Positions 1 through 9,086 are shown, counted from the first letter of the stretch. The stretch: DNA of 64,000 nucleotides from Paracrocinitomix sp039939375 (GCA_039939375.1 JBDVJO010000010.1:310001-374000); one strand, 5' to 3'. Notes: a model not told the origin generated them from the letters alone. Made by a program: numbers and translations.

Positions 1-381
1 ATAAACGATTACTAATCGTTCTACCACTACTTGAGCAGACATTCCGTCATAATTTTGCAAGTATAATTGTGAGCCTATCAAACGGCGATACTTTGCCAGG
101 GTTTTTGAATCCTTTAGTTCGTAAGCATGAAATCTATAGGTCGCATTTTCATATCCGCTCGTAATTTCAAGTGAGCTATCCGTGAATCCGAATTCTTCTT
201 GCACATATTTAACAAAAACAAACTGCTCATGAGCCACCAAATGTCCATTTAAGTCTTGCTTTTTATGACTCAATTTAGTTTTAGCTACTGCCCTATTTCT
301 CTGCGAATACTCTGCATCCCCAATACCAAAACCAGTAATAGAAACGACAAACAATAACAGGATTAAAAGTGACTTTTTCAT
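1..381 (-). CDS. Secreted hypothetical protein, N-terminal part (runs off the left edge)
   Basis: The reading frame opens with ATG at 381 on the minus strand and stays open to base 1, giving 127 residues without a stop. The first 18-20 residues (MKKSLLILLLFVVSITGFG) are a typical Sec signal peptide. The remainder is polar, with a pair of hydrophobic strands near the edge (AQVVVERLVIVY). No cysteine follows the signal, so it is probably secreted or periplasmic and not a lipoprotein. I do not recognise a family. The gene is divergent from the glycosyltransferase that starts at 510, and the 128-base gap must hold both promoters. Confidence 0.7.
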   Translation of the reverse strand, partial: MKKSLLILLLFVVSITGFGIGDAEYSQRNRAVAKTKLSHKKQDLNGHLVAHEQFVFVKYVQEEFGFTDSSLEITSGYENATYRFHAYELKDSKTLAKYRRLIGSQLYLQNYDGMSAQVVVERLVIVY

Positions 382-509
382 TTGTTTCTTTTCTTCTAAT
401 GTCTACATTAATGATGCCGAATCCTATGTTTTAAGTTTTTAACTGTGACCTTCTTATTATTTGTCAAGAGCATCCAATTATTTGAATCAATTAATGCTAA
501 ATTTATTGC

Positions 510-1493
510 ATGATTTCCATTCTAATGCCAGTTTATAATGCAGAACTTTATCTTCAAGAATGCCTTGATTCAATTATAAACCAGAGTTTTACAAATTGGG
601 AATTAATTGCCGTTGACGACTTTTCTACAGATGGATCATTGAAGCTTCTTAAACAATATGAATCATCCAACAACAGAATCAAAATATTCAAAAACAAAGA
701 AAAAGGAATCATTCCTGCACTTTCATTAGCTTTTGAAAAGGCAAATGGTCACTTAATTAGCCGAATGGATGCTGATGACGTCATGGCCACAAACAAACTT
801 GAACTTCTTTTTAAGGGCATAGAAAAACATCCTAATGCCATTATAACTTCTAAGGTTCGGTATTTTTCTGAAAAAGGAATTGGAGACGGATATGCAAACT
901 ATGAAAGTTGGCTCAATAGTTTGACTGATGATCAAAATCATTACGACAGTATTTACCGAGAATGTGTCTTACCTTCTCCGAATTGGCTCATGAACAAAGA
1001 AAGCCTCATGAAATTAGGAGGTTTTAAATCCTTAAATTACCCAGAAGATTACGATTTATGCTTTAAAGCCTATAAACAAGGGGTACAAATCATTGGACTT
1101 AAGGAAGTGCTTCATTTCTGGAGAGATTACCCTGAAAGAACATCCAGAAACGACCCAAATTATGCCGACAATAGATTTTTGGAGATGAAAGTAAAGTACT
1201 TTTTAGAATGCGATTATAATTCGGAAAACACCTTGGTAATTTGGGGTGCAGGAAAAAAAGGCAAACAAATAGCAAAGCTGCTAATCGCCCAAAAAGTTCC
1301 ATTTGAATGGGTTACAAACAATTCGCAAAAACTAAATGTGCCAATTTATGATGTTTCTTTGAAAAGTCAAACAGCGTTAAAATTTATGGGGACTTGTCAA
1401 GTGATTATTGCCATTGCCCAGAAGGAAGCTGCTGGCGAAATTGAAAAAGAACTAGAAATCCTAAATACGGTTCAATCTTACGCATTCTGTTAA
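510..1493 (+). CDS. Family 2 glycosyltransferase with C-terminal Rossmann-like domain
   Basis: Predicted to transfer a sugar from a nucleotide-sugar donor to a surface glycan. The N-terminal half is a GT-A fold: MPVYNAELYLQECL at residues 6-19, the nucleotide-binding VDDFSTDG near residue 36, and a metal-binding RMDADDV motif near residue 86. The motif PEDYDLCFKAYKQG near residue 178 resembles the acceptor-side ED motif of GT2 enzymes. From about residue 240 a second module begins with VIWGAGKKGKQIAKLL, a dinucleotide-binding-like glycine signature, and runs to the end. No transmembrane segment is visible, so it is cytoplasmic or peripheral. No other glycan genes flank it. Start ATG gives the expected N-terminus. 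Sugar and acceptor are unknown. Confidence 0.85.
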   Translation: MISILMPVYNAELYLQECLDSIINQSFTNWELIAVDDFSTDGSLKLLKQYESSNNRIKIFKNKEKGIIPALSLAFEKANGHLISRMDADDVMATNKLELLFKGIEKHPNAIITSKVRYFSEKGIGDGYANYESWLNSLTDDQNHYDSIYRECVLPSPNWLMNKESLMKLGGFKSLNYPEDYDLCFKAYKQGVQIIGLKEVLHFWRDYPERTSRNDPNYADNRFLEMKVKYFLECDYNSENTLVIWGAGKKGKQIAKLLIAQKVPFEWVTNNSQKLNVPIYDVSLKSQTALKFMGTCQVIIAIAQKEAAGEIEKELEILNTVQSYAFC

Positions 1494-1619
1494 CTAAAAA
1501 GAGTTCATCCGACTCTCCGAATAAACTCCTTTTAAAACCACATAAATAAATACTAAACTAAATGCAGCTGAAACCAGCACTTGTGTAGTGTTTACAATTA
1601 CATAACGCCTGATAGGCAA
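1494..1619 (-). CDS. Possible 41-residue single-pass membrane peptide (TTG start)
   Basis: A short minus-strand frame fills the gap between the glycosyltransferase stop (1493) and the thioesterase stop (1631). It starts at TTG 1619 and ends at TAG 1494-1496. The translation has a basic N-terminus (PIRRYVIV), one hydrophobic stretch of about 20 residues (VLVSAAFSLVFIYVVL) and a polar tail ending SRMNSF. That layout is typical of small inner-membrane proteins. It lies just downstream of the thioesterase gene on the same strand and could be co-transcribed. No ATG or ribosome site supports it, so it could be a chance open frame. Confidence 0.3.
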   Translation of the reverse strand: MPIRRYVIVNTTQVLVSAAFSLVFIYVVLKGVYSESRMNSF

Positions 1620-1630
1620 TATTGTTACAG

Positions 1631-2182
1631 TTATTTACGGAACCCAACCAAACAGCGGTCTTCAGACAATGTCTCAATCATTTGATCGTTAGAAAGGTCT
1701 TTCACTTCTTTATGCAATACTTCAGAAATTTGTCTTCTCATCTTCTTAAGCAACTTTCCATCATAAAATCGCCGAACATCTTCTTGGGTTTCTAAAATCA
1801 ATTTGGGGACGGTCATTAATGAACCATCTTCATTTTTAGCGACCATAGTGAAGTAACAAGAATTGGTATGTTTCTCATCTCCAGTTTTAGGTTTTAAAGA
1901 AACGACTCTGATTCCTACTATCATTGAAGAATTTCCAACATAATTAATAGACGCTGACAAACTCACTAACTCCCCCACTTCAACCGGCTCTTTAAATTCT
2001 ACACCATCCACAGAAACCGTCACACAATACGCTCCTGAATGTTTAGAAGCACACACATAGGCCACCTTATCCATCAAAGACAATAATATTCCTCCATGAA
2101 CCTTACCAGAAAAATTGGCAAAAGAAGGAATCATTAATTCCGTAATGGTTGTTCTTGAATAATCTACTGTTCTTGCTTCCAT
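1631..2182 (-). CDS. Acyl-CoA thioesterase, hotdog fold (YciA/BACH-like)
   Basis: Predicted to hydrolyse acyl-CoA thioesters to free acid and CoA in the cytoplasm. Residues 1-130 match the hotdog thioesterase pattern: NFSGKVHGGILLSLMDKVAY holds the conserved HGG turn and active-site Asp, followed by the strand VSVDGVEFKEPVEVGELV. The rest, about 50 residues, is a charged C-terminal extension (VRRFYDGKLLKKMRRQ onward), longer than the compact YciA proteins. It sits 1 base downstream of the 155-residue gene at 2184-2651 on the same strand, so the two are probably one operon. Substrate chain length cannot be read from sequence. Confidence 0.85.
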   Translation of the reverse strand: MEARTVDYSRTTITELMIPSFANFSGKVHGGILLSLMDKVAYVCASKHSGAYCVTVSVDGVEFKEPVEVGELVSLSASINYVGNSSMIVGIRVVSLKPKTGDEKHTNSCYFTMVAKNEDGSLMTVPKLILETQEDVRRFYDGKLLKKMRRQISEVLHKEVKDLSNDQMIETLSEDRCLVGFRK

Positions 2183-2183
2183 A

Positions 2184-2651
2184 TTAATCTACAGTTAAAA
2201 GAATCATGGCTTTGAATAAAGTTCCATCATCTATTGAATAACCTAATTCTGTTAATTTAAACATCTCTTCTTCTCTAGGCATTTCATATTGCTTTTCTGC
2301 TTTGTGTATATGAAAAGGAGAATAATCTGTAATTGATGACCAATCTATCGTTGTTAAATCAAGCGACTCATCTTTAGTGGAAATGGCAACCATGATCATT
2401 TTATCTTGATTACACTGAATAGCTTGAACATAGGTTTTTCTGGTGATTCGAAAAAATTTTGATGTTCTCATAATTTTTTCGAAAACAACATCTGAAAACA
2501 CATCTACTATTTTCTGAGCATCTTCTGGAGCTTTTTCAAGCATGGCCTTCCAATCATCAGCTGAAATACCATTCACAACTAGGTATTTTACAAACTCGTC
2601 TTCAAAGCTTGCCAGTTCTTCATTATTTAATAAGCGGTACTTCGTCATCAT
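2184..2651 (-). CDS. Small conserved cytoplasmic protein (probably DUF6495)
   Basis: A 155-residue protein with no signal peptide or membrane segment. The N-terminus (KYRLLNNEELASFEDEFVKYL) and acidic-helical character resemble the Bacteroidota family DUF6495 as I remember it; I could not search to confirm. Length fits that family. Two adjacent ATGs open the frame (2651 and 2648), and either could be used. It is the first gene of a two-gene minus-strand unit with the thioesterase. A TAGATTTG sequence (2658-2665 read on the minus strand) just upstream fits the flavobacterial -7 element. Function unknown. Confidence 0.75.
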   Translation of the reverse strand: MMTKYRLLNNEELASFEDEFVKYLVVNGISADDWKAMLEKAPEDAQKIVDVFSDVVFEKIMRTSKFFRITRKTYVQAIQCNQDKMIMVAISTKDESLDLTTIDWSSITDYSPFHIHKAEKQYEMPREEEMFKLTELGYSIDDGTLFKAMILLTVD

Positions 2652-2657
2652 TAATTA

Positions 2658-2665
2658 CAAATCTA
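2658..2665 (-). promoter_or_regulatory. Candidate flavobacterial -7 element
   Basis: Read on the minus strand the bases are TAGATTTG, which matches the Bacteroidota -7 consensus TAnnTTTG, 7 bases before the ATG at 2651. No TTG at the usual 17-23 base spacing is seen, so this is only half a promoter. Confidence 0.3.
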
Positions 2666-2771
2666 AAGGATAATGCAAAACTAACAGCTTTTCAACGATT
2701 TTTAGTGAAAAGCTTATTCAATCAACGTTTTCACAAACGATTTAATCCTTAATTTCGTCATTATATTATCT

Positions 2772-4334
2772 ATGAAGCAATTAGTCGGAATACTTTTAAT
2801 TTGCCTTGCCATAACTGCTTGTAAGAAAGAGCCTACGCAATGGTCTACAGACTGGTCGGCACCGTTGATTCATGGACAATTGACCTTGGATGACTTTGTG
2901 CCTCAAGAAAATTTAACTACAAATTCTGACAATTATTTATCTATTATCTATTCAGATGTTGTCTACAGTTTTTCTATCGATACTTTAATAGATTTACCCG
3001 ATACGACTATCAATCAGAAAACGGCTATTAATTTATCTTCTGTTACAGTAAACCCTGCATTTACGTATGGTGACGTTTATGATCAAGCCTACAACTTAGA
3101 TGAAATTGAGTTGAAAAGAGTCATTGTGAAAGAAGGCGAAATTGAAATGGAAATTTTCAATACATGGCCCGGTAAAACAAAAATCACTTTTAATTTTCCT
3201 AAAATCCTGGATGCTGGCGTTCCATTTTTAAGAGAATTTTATATGGATCCTGGTACGCTAACCAATCCATCATTGGCAACTGCTATAGTTGATATGAAAG
3301 GATTTGACATGGACTTGACGGGTGTGAGCGGGAATTTAATTAATACAATTTCTGGTGATATTGTTGTAGGATCTAATGAAACGGTGAATTCATTTGATGT
3401 GACAAATCAAGACAGTATATCGTACAACATTACGTTCAGAGATTTAGTACCTGATTACGTCAAAGGATACTTTGGCTCTTATAACCTCACGGATACCGTA
3501 GGAATCTCTTTACCTTTTATGGATAAGGTTCTAGGAGGAACTATTGATATTGATTCGCTAAAGCTAAATTTAAAAGTTTTGAATGGCTTTAACTTAATTG
3601 CACAATCTAAAATCACTTTGGTAAAGGGTATTAACACTAAAACTAATAATTCAGTTGATTTAAACTTTCCTGATTTGAACAATAGCCTAAACATAAACCC
3701 AGCTTCTGGCGGAATGTATGATTATGTGCCCTCAGAATACCCTTTAAGTATTAATAATTCTAATTCAAATGTCACAGATTTTATTGAAAACCTATCAGAC
3801 TCTATTCAATTAGGTTATGAATTACTAATCAATCCATTTGGAAATACTACAGGTGGCGCAGATGAAGTTTTTCCTGGATCAACTCTTGATCTTTACTTAG
3901 ATGCCGAGTTTCCTTTGAGCTTTGCTGCTGATGCGCTTACTTTGACTGATACTTTTGCTTTCTCATATACTGATAATTCTAGCTTTTCGGGAGAAAGCGC
4001 AACTATTACTTTAGATTACACCAATGGGTTTCCCTTAAGTGCAAGTACGCAGTTATTTTTGTTAGATGAGAATGACAATGTGATCAACACCGTTCAAGGT
4101 GATTCTGATCTGTTAAACGGGATCTATAACGCTATTGATTACTCCACTACTCCAACATCTGGTTTAGTCACGTTTACCTTAGATGCAGAAACACTTCAAA
4201 ATCTTGGCGCCGTTAAGAATATGGCATTCATTGTCTCTTTATCATCTGATAATGCTGCTAATGTTAAAGTTCAGGCATCCTCATTAATCGACTTCAATTT
4301 AAGATCTAACCTTCAAATTAATCTGAGCTTGTAA
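2772..4334 (+). CDS. Large hypothetical lipoprotein, beta-rich
   Basis: A 520-residue protein with a type II signal peptide: MKQLVGILLICLAITAC, with lipid attachment predicted at Cys17. The mature protein starts CKKEP, similar to the positively then negatively charged lead that directs some Bacteroidota lipoproteins to the cell surface (inference). The rest alternates short hydrophobic strands with Asn/Asp/Ser-rich loops, as in secreted beta-sandwich proteins; I see no catalytic motif. Its stop TAA overlaps the next start by one base (TAATG), so it is translationally coupled to the DUF5723 gene. Together with the T9SS gene after it, this looks like a three-gene surface module. Function unknown. 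Confidence 0.85.
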   Translation: MKQLVGILLICLAITACKKEPTQWSTDWSAPLIHGQLTLDDFVPQENLTTNSDNYLSIIYSDVVYSFSIDTLIDLPDTTINQKTAINLSSVTVNPAFTYGDVYDQAYNLDEIELKRVIVKEGEIEMEIFNTWPGKTKITFNFPKILDAGVPFLREFYMDPGTLTNPSLATAIVDMKGFDMDLTGVSGNLINTISGDIVVGSNETVNSFDVTNQDSISYNITFRDLVPDYVKGYFGSYNLTDTVGISLPFMDKVLGGTIDIDSLKLNLKVLNGFNLIAQSKITLVKGINTKTNNSVDLNFPDLNNSLNINPASGGMYDYVPSEYPLSINNSNSNVTDFIENLSDSIQLGYELLINPFGNTTGGADEVFPGSTLDLYLDAEFPLSFAADALTLTDTFAFSYTDNSSFSGESATITLDYTNGFPLSASTQLFLLDENDNVINTVQGDSDLLNGIYNAIDYSTTPTSGLVTFTLDAETLQNLGAVKNMAFIVSLSSDNAANVKVQASSLIDFNLRSNLQINLSL

Positions 4335-5572
4335 TGAAGTGGATATTTAGCATCATATTATTTATTGGCGGATATACCATGGCGCAAGAACAGAACTTTG
4401 TTTTTGAAGACACCATTAATGAAGACAACCTTATTAAAATCAGCTCTTACAACACTTATTCAAGTAATCGTTTGAATAATGAATTCATGGATAAATTTCT
4501 TTTCGGTGGTGAAATAACAACCGAAATGAAAGATAAAGCTTCTTCTAAAATGAAGCAGTTGAACGCCATTGGAGGTGAGTTTGAGCAAAGAATTGACAGC
4601 TATACTCCAAGTATTAATATGTTTAAAAAAGAAAACTTAGGCATGAAGCTTTCGTTTTCTGACAATCATTATTTTTCGGGAAATTTCAGCACAGACCTTT
4701 TTAATACCGCTATGTACGGGAATGCAAATTATATTGGTGATACCATGAAATTTACATTTTCACATGCACAGTACATGCATTATCAAAAATTTGGTGTAGG
4801 ATTTTATAATGAATCAAACCTCTCTTCTGTTCAAATCAGTTATGTCTCAGGTTCAAAAGCACTTGAATTCGGACTGGGTGAAGCCTACATGGTGAGCAGA
4901 ACAGATATGGATACGATTGATGTAAAAGCGAACGGACAAGGATACATCACGGACACTTTGAATCCTTATTGGGCCTTTCAGGGAGGTGGATTTGCAATAG
5001 ACATTGACTACAATTTCATATTTGAAGGAAAGGTTAAAAACAGGCAGATTATAAACTTCAAGGTCAGTAATTTAGGAATGATTTTCTGGAATAAAAAAAC
5101 AGTAAACTATAATCTTGCAGCTAACGGCACATATAGCGGAGTTGACATCAGTGAATTATTAAATCAAGACAGCACACAAGACAATTCAATTAACTGGCAA
5201 GACACCTTGAATATTACTGAATCTGTGAGAAACAAAGTGGCAACACTTCCACTAGAATTAGTTGTTCAAAAACTCCCGGACAATGGAATAGACGCCAAAC
5301 TTCAGGCTATTTTTGGATTTAAAACGATATTGGTTCCAGATTATTTCCCATACATCTATGCCGGCGCTTACTACAGACCTGTTGAACAATTCAGTTTATC
5401 GTCTCGTTTATCATATGGAGGTTTTGCAGGAATTAGATGGGGGTTAAACGTGAATTATTGGGTAAAAGATAAACTATATTTTGGTGCCGGAACCTTTGAC
5501 ATGATTGGATTAATCTCTAAAAAAGTTGGTTTTGGTAGAGGTGTTAACTTTTCAATGTATTATAAGCTATGA
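4334..5572 (+). CDS. DUF5723-like outer-membrane protein
   Basis: 412 residues with a Sec signal peptide ending near residue 17 (GGYTMAQEQ). The body is a run of amphipathic strands rich in aromatic residues and ends in VNFSMYYKL, the terminal aromatic strand common in outer-membrane barrels. Motifs such as SSNRLNNEFMDKFLFGGEI and FGLGEAYMVSRTD-like stretches recall DUF5723, which I know as a Bacteroidota barrel family related in layout to PorV/FadL. It overlaps the upstream lipoprotein gene by 1 base and the downstream T9SS gene by 4 bases (ATGA). A role in surface display of its neighbours is inference. Confidence 0.75.
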   Translation: MKWIFSIILFIGGYTMAQEQNFVFEDTINEDNLIKISSYNTYSSNRLNNEFMDKFLFGGEITTEMKDKASSKMKQLNAIGGEFEQRIDSYTPSINMFKKENLGMKLSFSDNHYFSGNFSTDLFNTAMYGNANYIGDTMKFTFSHAQYMHYQKFGVGFYNESNLSSVQISYVSGSKALEFGLGEAYMVSRTDMDTIDVKANGQGYITDTLNPYWAFQGGGFAIDIDYNFIFEGKVKNRQIINFKVSNLGMIFWNKKTVNYNLAANGTYSGVDISELLNQDSTQDNSINWQDTLNITESVRNKVATLPLELVVQKLPDNGIDAKLQAIFGFKTILVPDYFPYIYAGAYYRPVEQFSLSSRLSYGGFAGIRWGLNVNYWVKDKLYFGAGTFDMIGLISKKVGFGRGVNFSMYYKL

Positions 5573-7020
5573 GAAAGTTATTAGTTGTATTTGTGATGAT
5601 TGGGGCTTCATTGACTGTTTTCTCTCAACCCATTAGTTTTTTCAAAACTTATGGAGGTACAGGTTACGATTTCGGTCGTGATGCAATTGAGGATTATGAT
5701 CTAGGTTATGTTTGCACCGGTTCTTCAAGCAGCTTTGTTTCTGAACAATCTGATGCTTTTGTTATGAAAGTAGACACACTTGGAAACTTTGTTTGGTCTA
5801 GGAATTATGGCGGTCCAGGATCTGAATGGGGACAATCTATCATACACACATTAGATTCAAATTTATCCATGGCAGGATACACCAACTCATTTGGAAATGG
5901 TGGATTCGATTTCTATTTTTTAAAACTAGATACCGCCGGAATCGTTTTGATAGAAAAAACTTACGGTGGAACAGATTGGGACAGGTGTTATAGCCACAAA
6001 CAACTTCCTGATTCAGGTTTTGTCTTAGTTGGTGAAAGCTATAGTTATGGGTTGGGATTACAGGGTTATATTGTTAGAACAGATAAAGACGGGGATACAC
6101 TGTGGACTAAATCATGGGGAGGAATGGAGGATGACTCATTTTCTGACGTTTTAGTTGATGGAGATTCAATAGTAGTCTGTGGCAAAACCAATAGTTATGG
6201 CAACGGCAGCAGTGATGGAATATTAATTAAAATGGATAATCTTGGAAATATTGGCTGGAATCAAGTTGTTGGTCAAGCAGATGAAGATTTTTTTACAAGC
6301 ATTAAACATTTCAACAACTATTATTTATTAGGAGGACAAAGGTCATATGACTACGCTAATACAAAAGAAGACATGTGGGTATATAAAGTGGAAGACAATG
6401 GAAATAACATTTTCTACGACTCCCTATATGCAACTTCTTCAGAAGAAGATATTACAATGGATTTAATTGTTAGATCAGTTAATGAAAATGTAATAATCGC
6501 TGGTTTTACTAAGTCTTGGGGGCTTCTTGATGGATTTGGCGATATTATAATGAGTAAATACACTTCGAGTTTTGGTTTTGTCACTAGTAATACGTTTGGG
6601 AGTGATCAGAGAGACCAACCCTACTCCATCATTGAAACTTCTGATGACGGATTTCTTGTTATAGGAGACTTTCATCATCAATCAACCGGTGGTGGTAATA
6701 TGTATTTAATGAAAAATACTTATTTATGGGAATGGTTTGACGTTTTTAACGACCTTGAAAGTGAGCAAATCACAACCTCAATTGAAACCACTCCGATTAA
6801 AAATGAGATAAATATTTTCCCTAATCCATTTTCAAATGAGTTGTTTATTGATTTACCAGTAGGCTGTGAAAAAGCTAGCCTATATGATTTAAGTGGTGCT
6901 TTAATAGCTGTTTATAATGAATCGGGACTAAAAGATATGACAGAAATAAAAAAGGGAGTTTACTTAATTAACTTTGAATACGATACTTATATTTCTCAAG
7001 AAAAAATTGTCAGATTTTAA
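5569..7020 (+). CDS. T9SS cargo protein with repeat propeller
   Basis: 483 residues: Sec signal peptide (MRKLLVVFVMIGASLTVFSQ), then about seven repeats of roughly 50 residues, each with a YGG/GG turn, a 'GF..G' strand and a 'K.D..GN..W' strand (for example KVDTLGNFVWSRNYGG and LKLDTAGIVLIEKTYGG). This is the pattern of a beta-propeller. From about residue 415 a type A sorting tail follows: IFPNPFSNELFIDL to the terminal KIVRF. It should cross the outer membrane by T9SS and be anchored or released at the surface. Third gene of the 2772-7020 unit. Its stop shares the bases TTAA with the stop of the convergent mannosyltransferase gene. Ligand or enzymatic role unknown. Confidence 0.85.
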   Translation: MRKLLVVFVMIGASLTVFSQPISFFKTYGGTGYDFGRDAIEDYDLGYVCTGSSSSFVSEQSDAFVMKVDTLGNFVWSRNYGGPGSEWGQSIIHTLDSNLSMAGYTNSFGNGGFDFYFLKLDTAGIVLIEKTYGGTDWDRCYSHKQLPDSGFVLVGESYSYGLGLQGYIVRTDKDGDTLWTKSWGGMEDDSFSDVLVDGDSIVVCGKTNSYGNGSSDGILIKMDNLGNIGWNQVVGQADEDFFTSIKHFNNYYLLGGQRSYDYANTKEDMWVYKVEDNGNNIFYDSLYATSSEEDITMDLIVRSVNENVIIAGFTKSWGLLDGFGDIIMSKYTSSFGFVTSNTFGSDQRDQPYSIIETSDDGFLVIGDFHHQSTGGGNMYLMKNTYLWEWFDVFNDLESEQITTSIETTPIKNEINIFPNPFSNELFIDLPVGCEKASLYDLSGALIAVYNESGLKDMTEIKKGVYLINFEYDTYISQEKIVRF

Positions 7021-8246
7021 GCAATCCAGCTTCCTGTAAAGTATCTCAGGAATATATACATTTGAAAAGTCAATAACACAACAATACCAAATATATTAAT
7101 GTATTTTGGGTATGATTTTTCAGTCTTCCAAGTAGTAAGTAAACTTACTACACATAACAAAATTAAAGTAGCGCCAGTGTATTTAAATAAGGTTTGAATA
7201 TGAACATATGATGCAAACAGAAGCCAGTAAAGCTCAACAACAAGAAATACAATCAATATCCTTTTCCAATTAATTCTGTAGTTTTTTCTCACTAAATAAT
7301 TAATAAATATTACAACAAAAGGCGTGGCAAAAACGAACCTGTTCAAGCTAAATAAGCTTCCTCCTCTAAAAAGTAAAATTGCAAAAGAAATTCCGGCTAA
7401 ATAAAGTAAGCTAAACAACTCGATTAGTAACATATCATTTTCTAATTTTAAAATATAATTCTTGATATGTAATACCACAAAATAAGCTGATGTCAAACCA
7501 ACGAGTAAAGCAACTCCATCAAGCCTAATGATAATCCCATCTGACCATGAAGTTAAAGGCAAGCTAGGAATCTGCAATTCGTTCCCCCAAAGCTTTTGTG
7601 CGGCAAAAAATTCAAACCATCTTCCTGTATCTAAATACTGAATAAACCCGACAGCAAGAGTTCCAAAAATTAGAACAGCTACTCCACCTCCTATAAATTT
7701 AATTTTAGTCCTTGAATCTAAATTAAAAAAGGAAAAACAAATTAAAATTGCAGGTATGAATATCGTATAAGCGGGTCTACTCAAAGCTGTAAGAAACAAA
7801 CCAAGTAAAAAGAACCTTAATGATAGTTTATGAATACCAATCAAAACCAAGGCCCCACTTAGATAAAACAAAGCCTCTGTATAAGGCACACAGAAAAAAA
7901 CTATTGACGGAAGTAACAAGCTAATAATAAAAGTCTTAGTTTCTAGCTTTAAAGTTTTATTGAGCAATAGAAACCCAAATACATAAAAGAGAAAATTAAT
8001 TCCTGAAATTAAAGCAGGACTTGCGTTTAATAAACTCCATAACTTAGGGAACAGAGGAAAGAATGCCACTCTATAATCTGCATAGCCATTTTCCATTATC
8101 TCTAAATAATGTAAAGCATCAAATTGTAAAAACATCCCTTTTCGAAAAATTTCTGGGTTCGCCAGAAAAACTAGGAAAAAGAGTACTGATAGAGATCCTA
8201 CATAGAATGCTAAAAAACCTTTTTTACTCCAGCTCCCCACCCCCAT
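7017..8246 (-). CDS. PIG-V-like (GT-C) mannosyltransferase family membrane protein
   Basis: A 409-residue polytopic membrane protein with about 9-11 hydrophobic helices. The first extracytoplasmic loop carries FDALHYLEIMENGYADYRVAF followed by FPLFPKLW, the pattern of PIG-V/Gpi18-related GT-C glycosyltransferases in which an acidic residue after the first helix is catalytic. The later VPYTEALFYLSGAL also fits that family. It should use a lipid-linked sugar donor on the periplasmic side. The start at 8246 lies 23 bases inside the upstream DUF2520 gene; the next Met lies after the first helix, so this start is preferred. No other GPI-like or glycan genes are nearby, so the acceptor is unknown. 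Confidence 0.75.
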   Translation of the reverse strand: MGVGSWSKKGFLAFYVGSLSVLFFLVFLANPEIFRKGMFLQFDALHYLEIMENGYADYRVAFFPLFPKLWSLLNASPALISGINFLFYVFGFLLLNKTLKLETKTFIISLLLPSIVFFCVPYTEALFYLSGALVLIGIHKLSLRFFLLGLFLTALSRPAYTIFIPAILICFSFFNLDSRTKIKFIGGGVAVLIFGTLAVGFIQYLDTGRWFEFFAAQKLWGNELQIPSLPLTSWSDGIIIRLDGVALLVGLTSAYFVVLHIKNYILKLENDMLLIELFSLLYLAGISFAILLFRGGSLFSLNRFVFATPFVVIFINYLVRKNYRINWKRILIVFLVVELYWLLFASYVHIQTLFKYTGATLILLCVVSLLTTWKTEKSYPKYINIFGIVVLLTFQMYIFLRYFTGSWIA

Positions 8247-8994
8247 TTAACTTTAGAATTCTATTTGAAATTAACTTATAAATAGCTTGGGCATCCTCAC
8301 TATCTATCATCTTTAAATGATCATATAGCACCTTTTTGTCTCCCCTTTTCGCGGGTCCAGTTAATGATTTAGACGGACCGATTTCCAAATTTCTGCGAAT
8401 TGTTTCATTGATTAGAGGTGAAAGCAATGCCAAATCTAATTGAGACGCCTTCAATATATTTTCCGACTCAACAAACATTTGAGTAACGAAATTGCATGCA
8501 AACACTGCAGCTAAATGAATTTCCTTCCGTTTTTTAGAATTAATTTCCAAAACGGTTTTTGAGCAATTTAATGTTACAAAATCTTTAATTTCAAGAATAA
8601 AATCAGAGTTTGATCCTTCTATCAAAAATGGGATACCTTCAATTTTCAAATCTGCTCTACCTCCAAAAGTTTGAAGAGGATACAAAACTCCACAACTCTT
8701 TCTATTCCCAAACACCTCTATTGGGATTGACCCACTTGTATGAACTACGGCAATGTCAATTGGTAATTGCTTTATTACATTTGAAATTTGATCGTCAGAA
8801 ACTGCCACTATAATTAGATCTACCTTTGGAATCGAAACTAAATCTTCAACATAGTTACATCCGATAAATCCACTAGCTGTTTTGGCATTTTCTGTTGTTC
8901 TGGAGTAAACAAATTTTACTTCAACCCTATCGTTCAAATGTTTGCCTAAAATTTTTGCAACGTTCCCAGATCCTATTATCCCAATAGTTTTCAT
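8224..8994 (-). CDS. Rossmann-like and DUF2520 domain protein
   Basis: 256 residues in two domains. Residues 1-110 form a Rossmann fold with IGIIGSGNVAKILGKHL and the strand DLIIVAVSDDQI, as in F420/NADP-dependent oxidoreductases. Residues 120-256 match DUF2520, a helical C-terminal domain like those of 6-phosphogluconate-dehydrogenase-type enzymes (HLAAVFACNFVTQMF, SLTGPAKRGD). The family is common in Bacteroidota and is often listed as a putative oxidoreductase; its substrate is not established to my knowledge. Transcribed with the mannosyltransferase gene that starts inside its 3' end. Confidence 0.85.
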   Translation of the reverse strand: MKTIGIIGSGNVAKILGKHLNDRVEVKFVYSRTTENAKTASGFIGCNYVEDLVSIPKVDLIIVAVSDDQISNVIKQLPIDIAVVHTSGSIPIEVFGNRKSCGVLYPLQTFGGRADLKIEGIPFLIEGSNSDFILEIKDFVTLNCSKTVLEINSKKRKEIHLAAVFACNFVTQMFVESENILKASQLDLALLSPLINETIRRNLEIGPSKSLTGPAKRGDKKVLYDHLKMIDSEDAQAIYKLISNRILKLNGGGELE

Positions 8995-9086
8995 AATTCA
9001 CTGCTAAGTTAACAATTTGAAGAAGTTCTTTTTTCATCTTTAAAGTAAGTTTCAGTGAATCTTTTAGTCTAATGAAAAATATGACT

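Noticed and set aside
1496..1533. Imperfect hairpin after the glycosyltransferase gene (GAGTT/AACTC)
   Set aside because: The stem is only 5 bases with an 18-base loop and no clean T-run, so I do not call a terminator.
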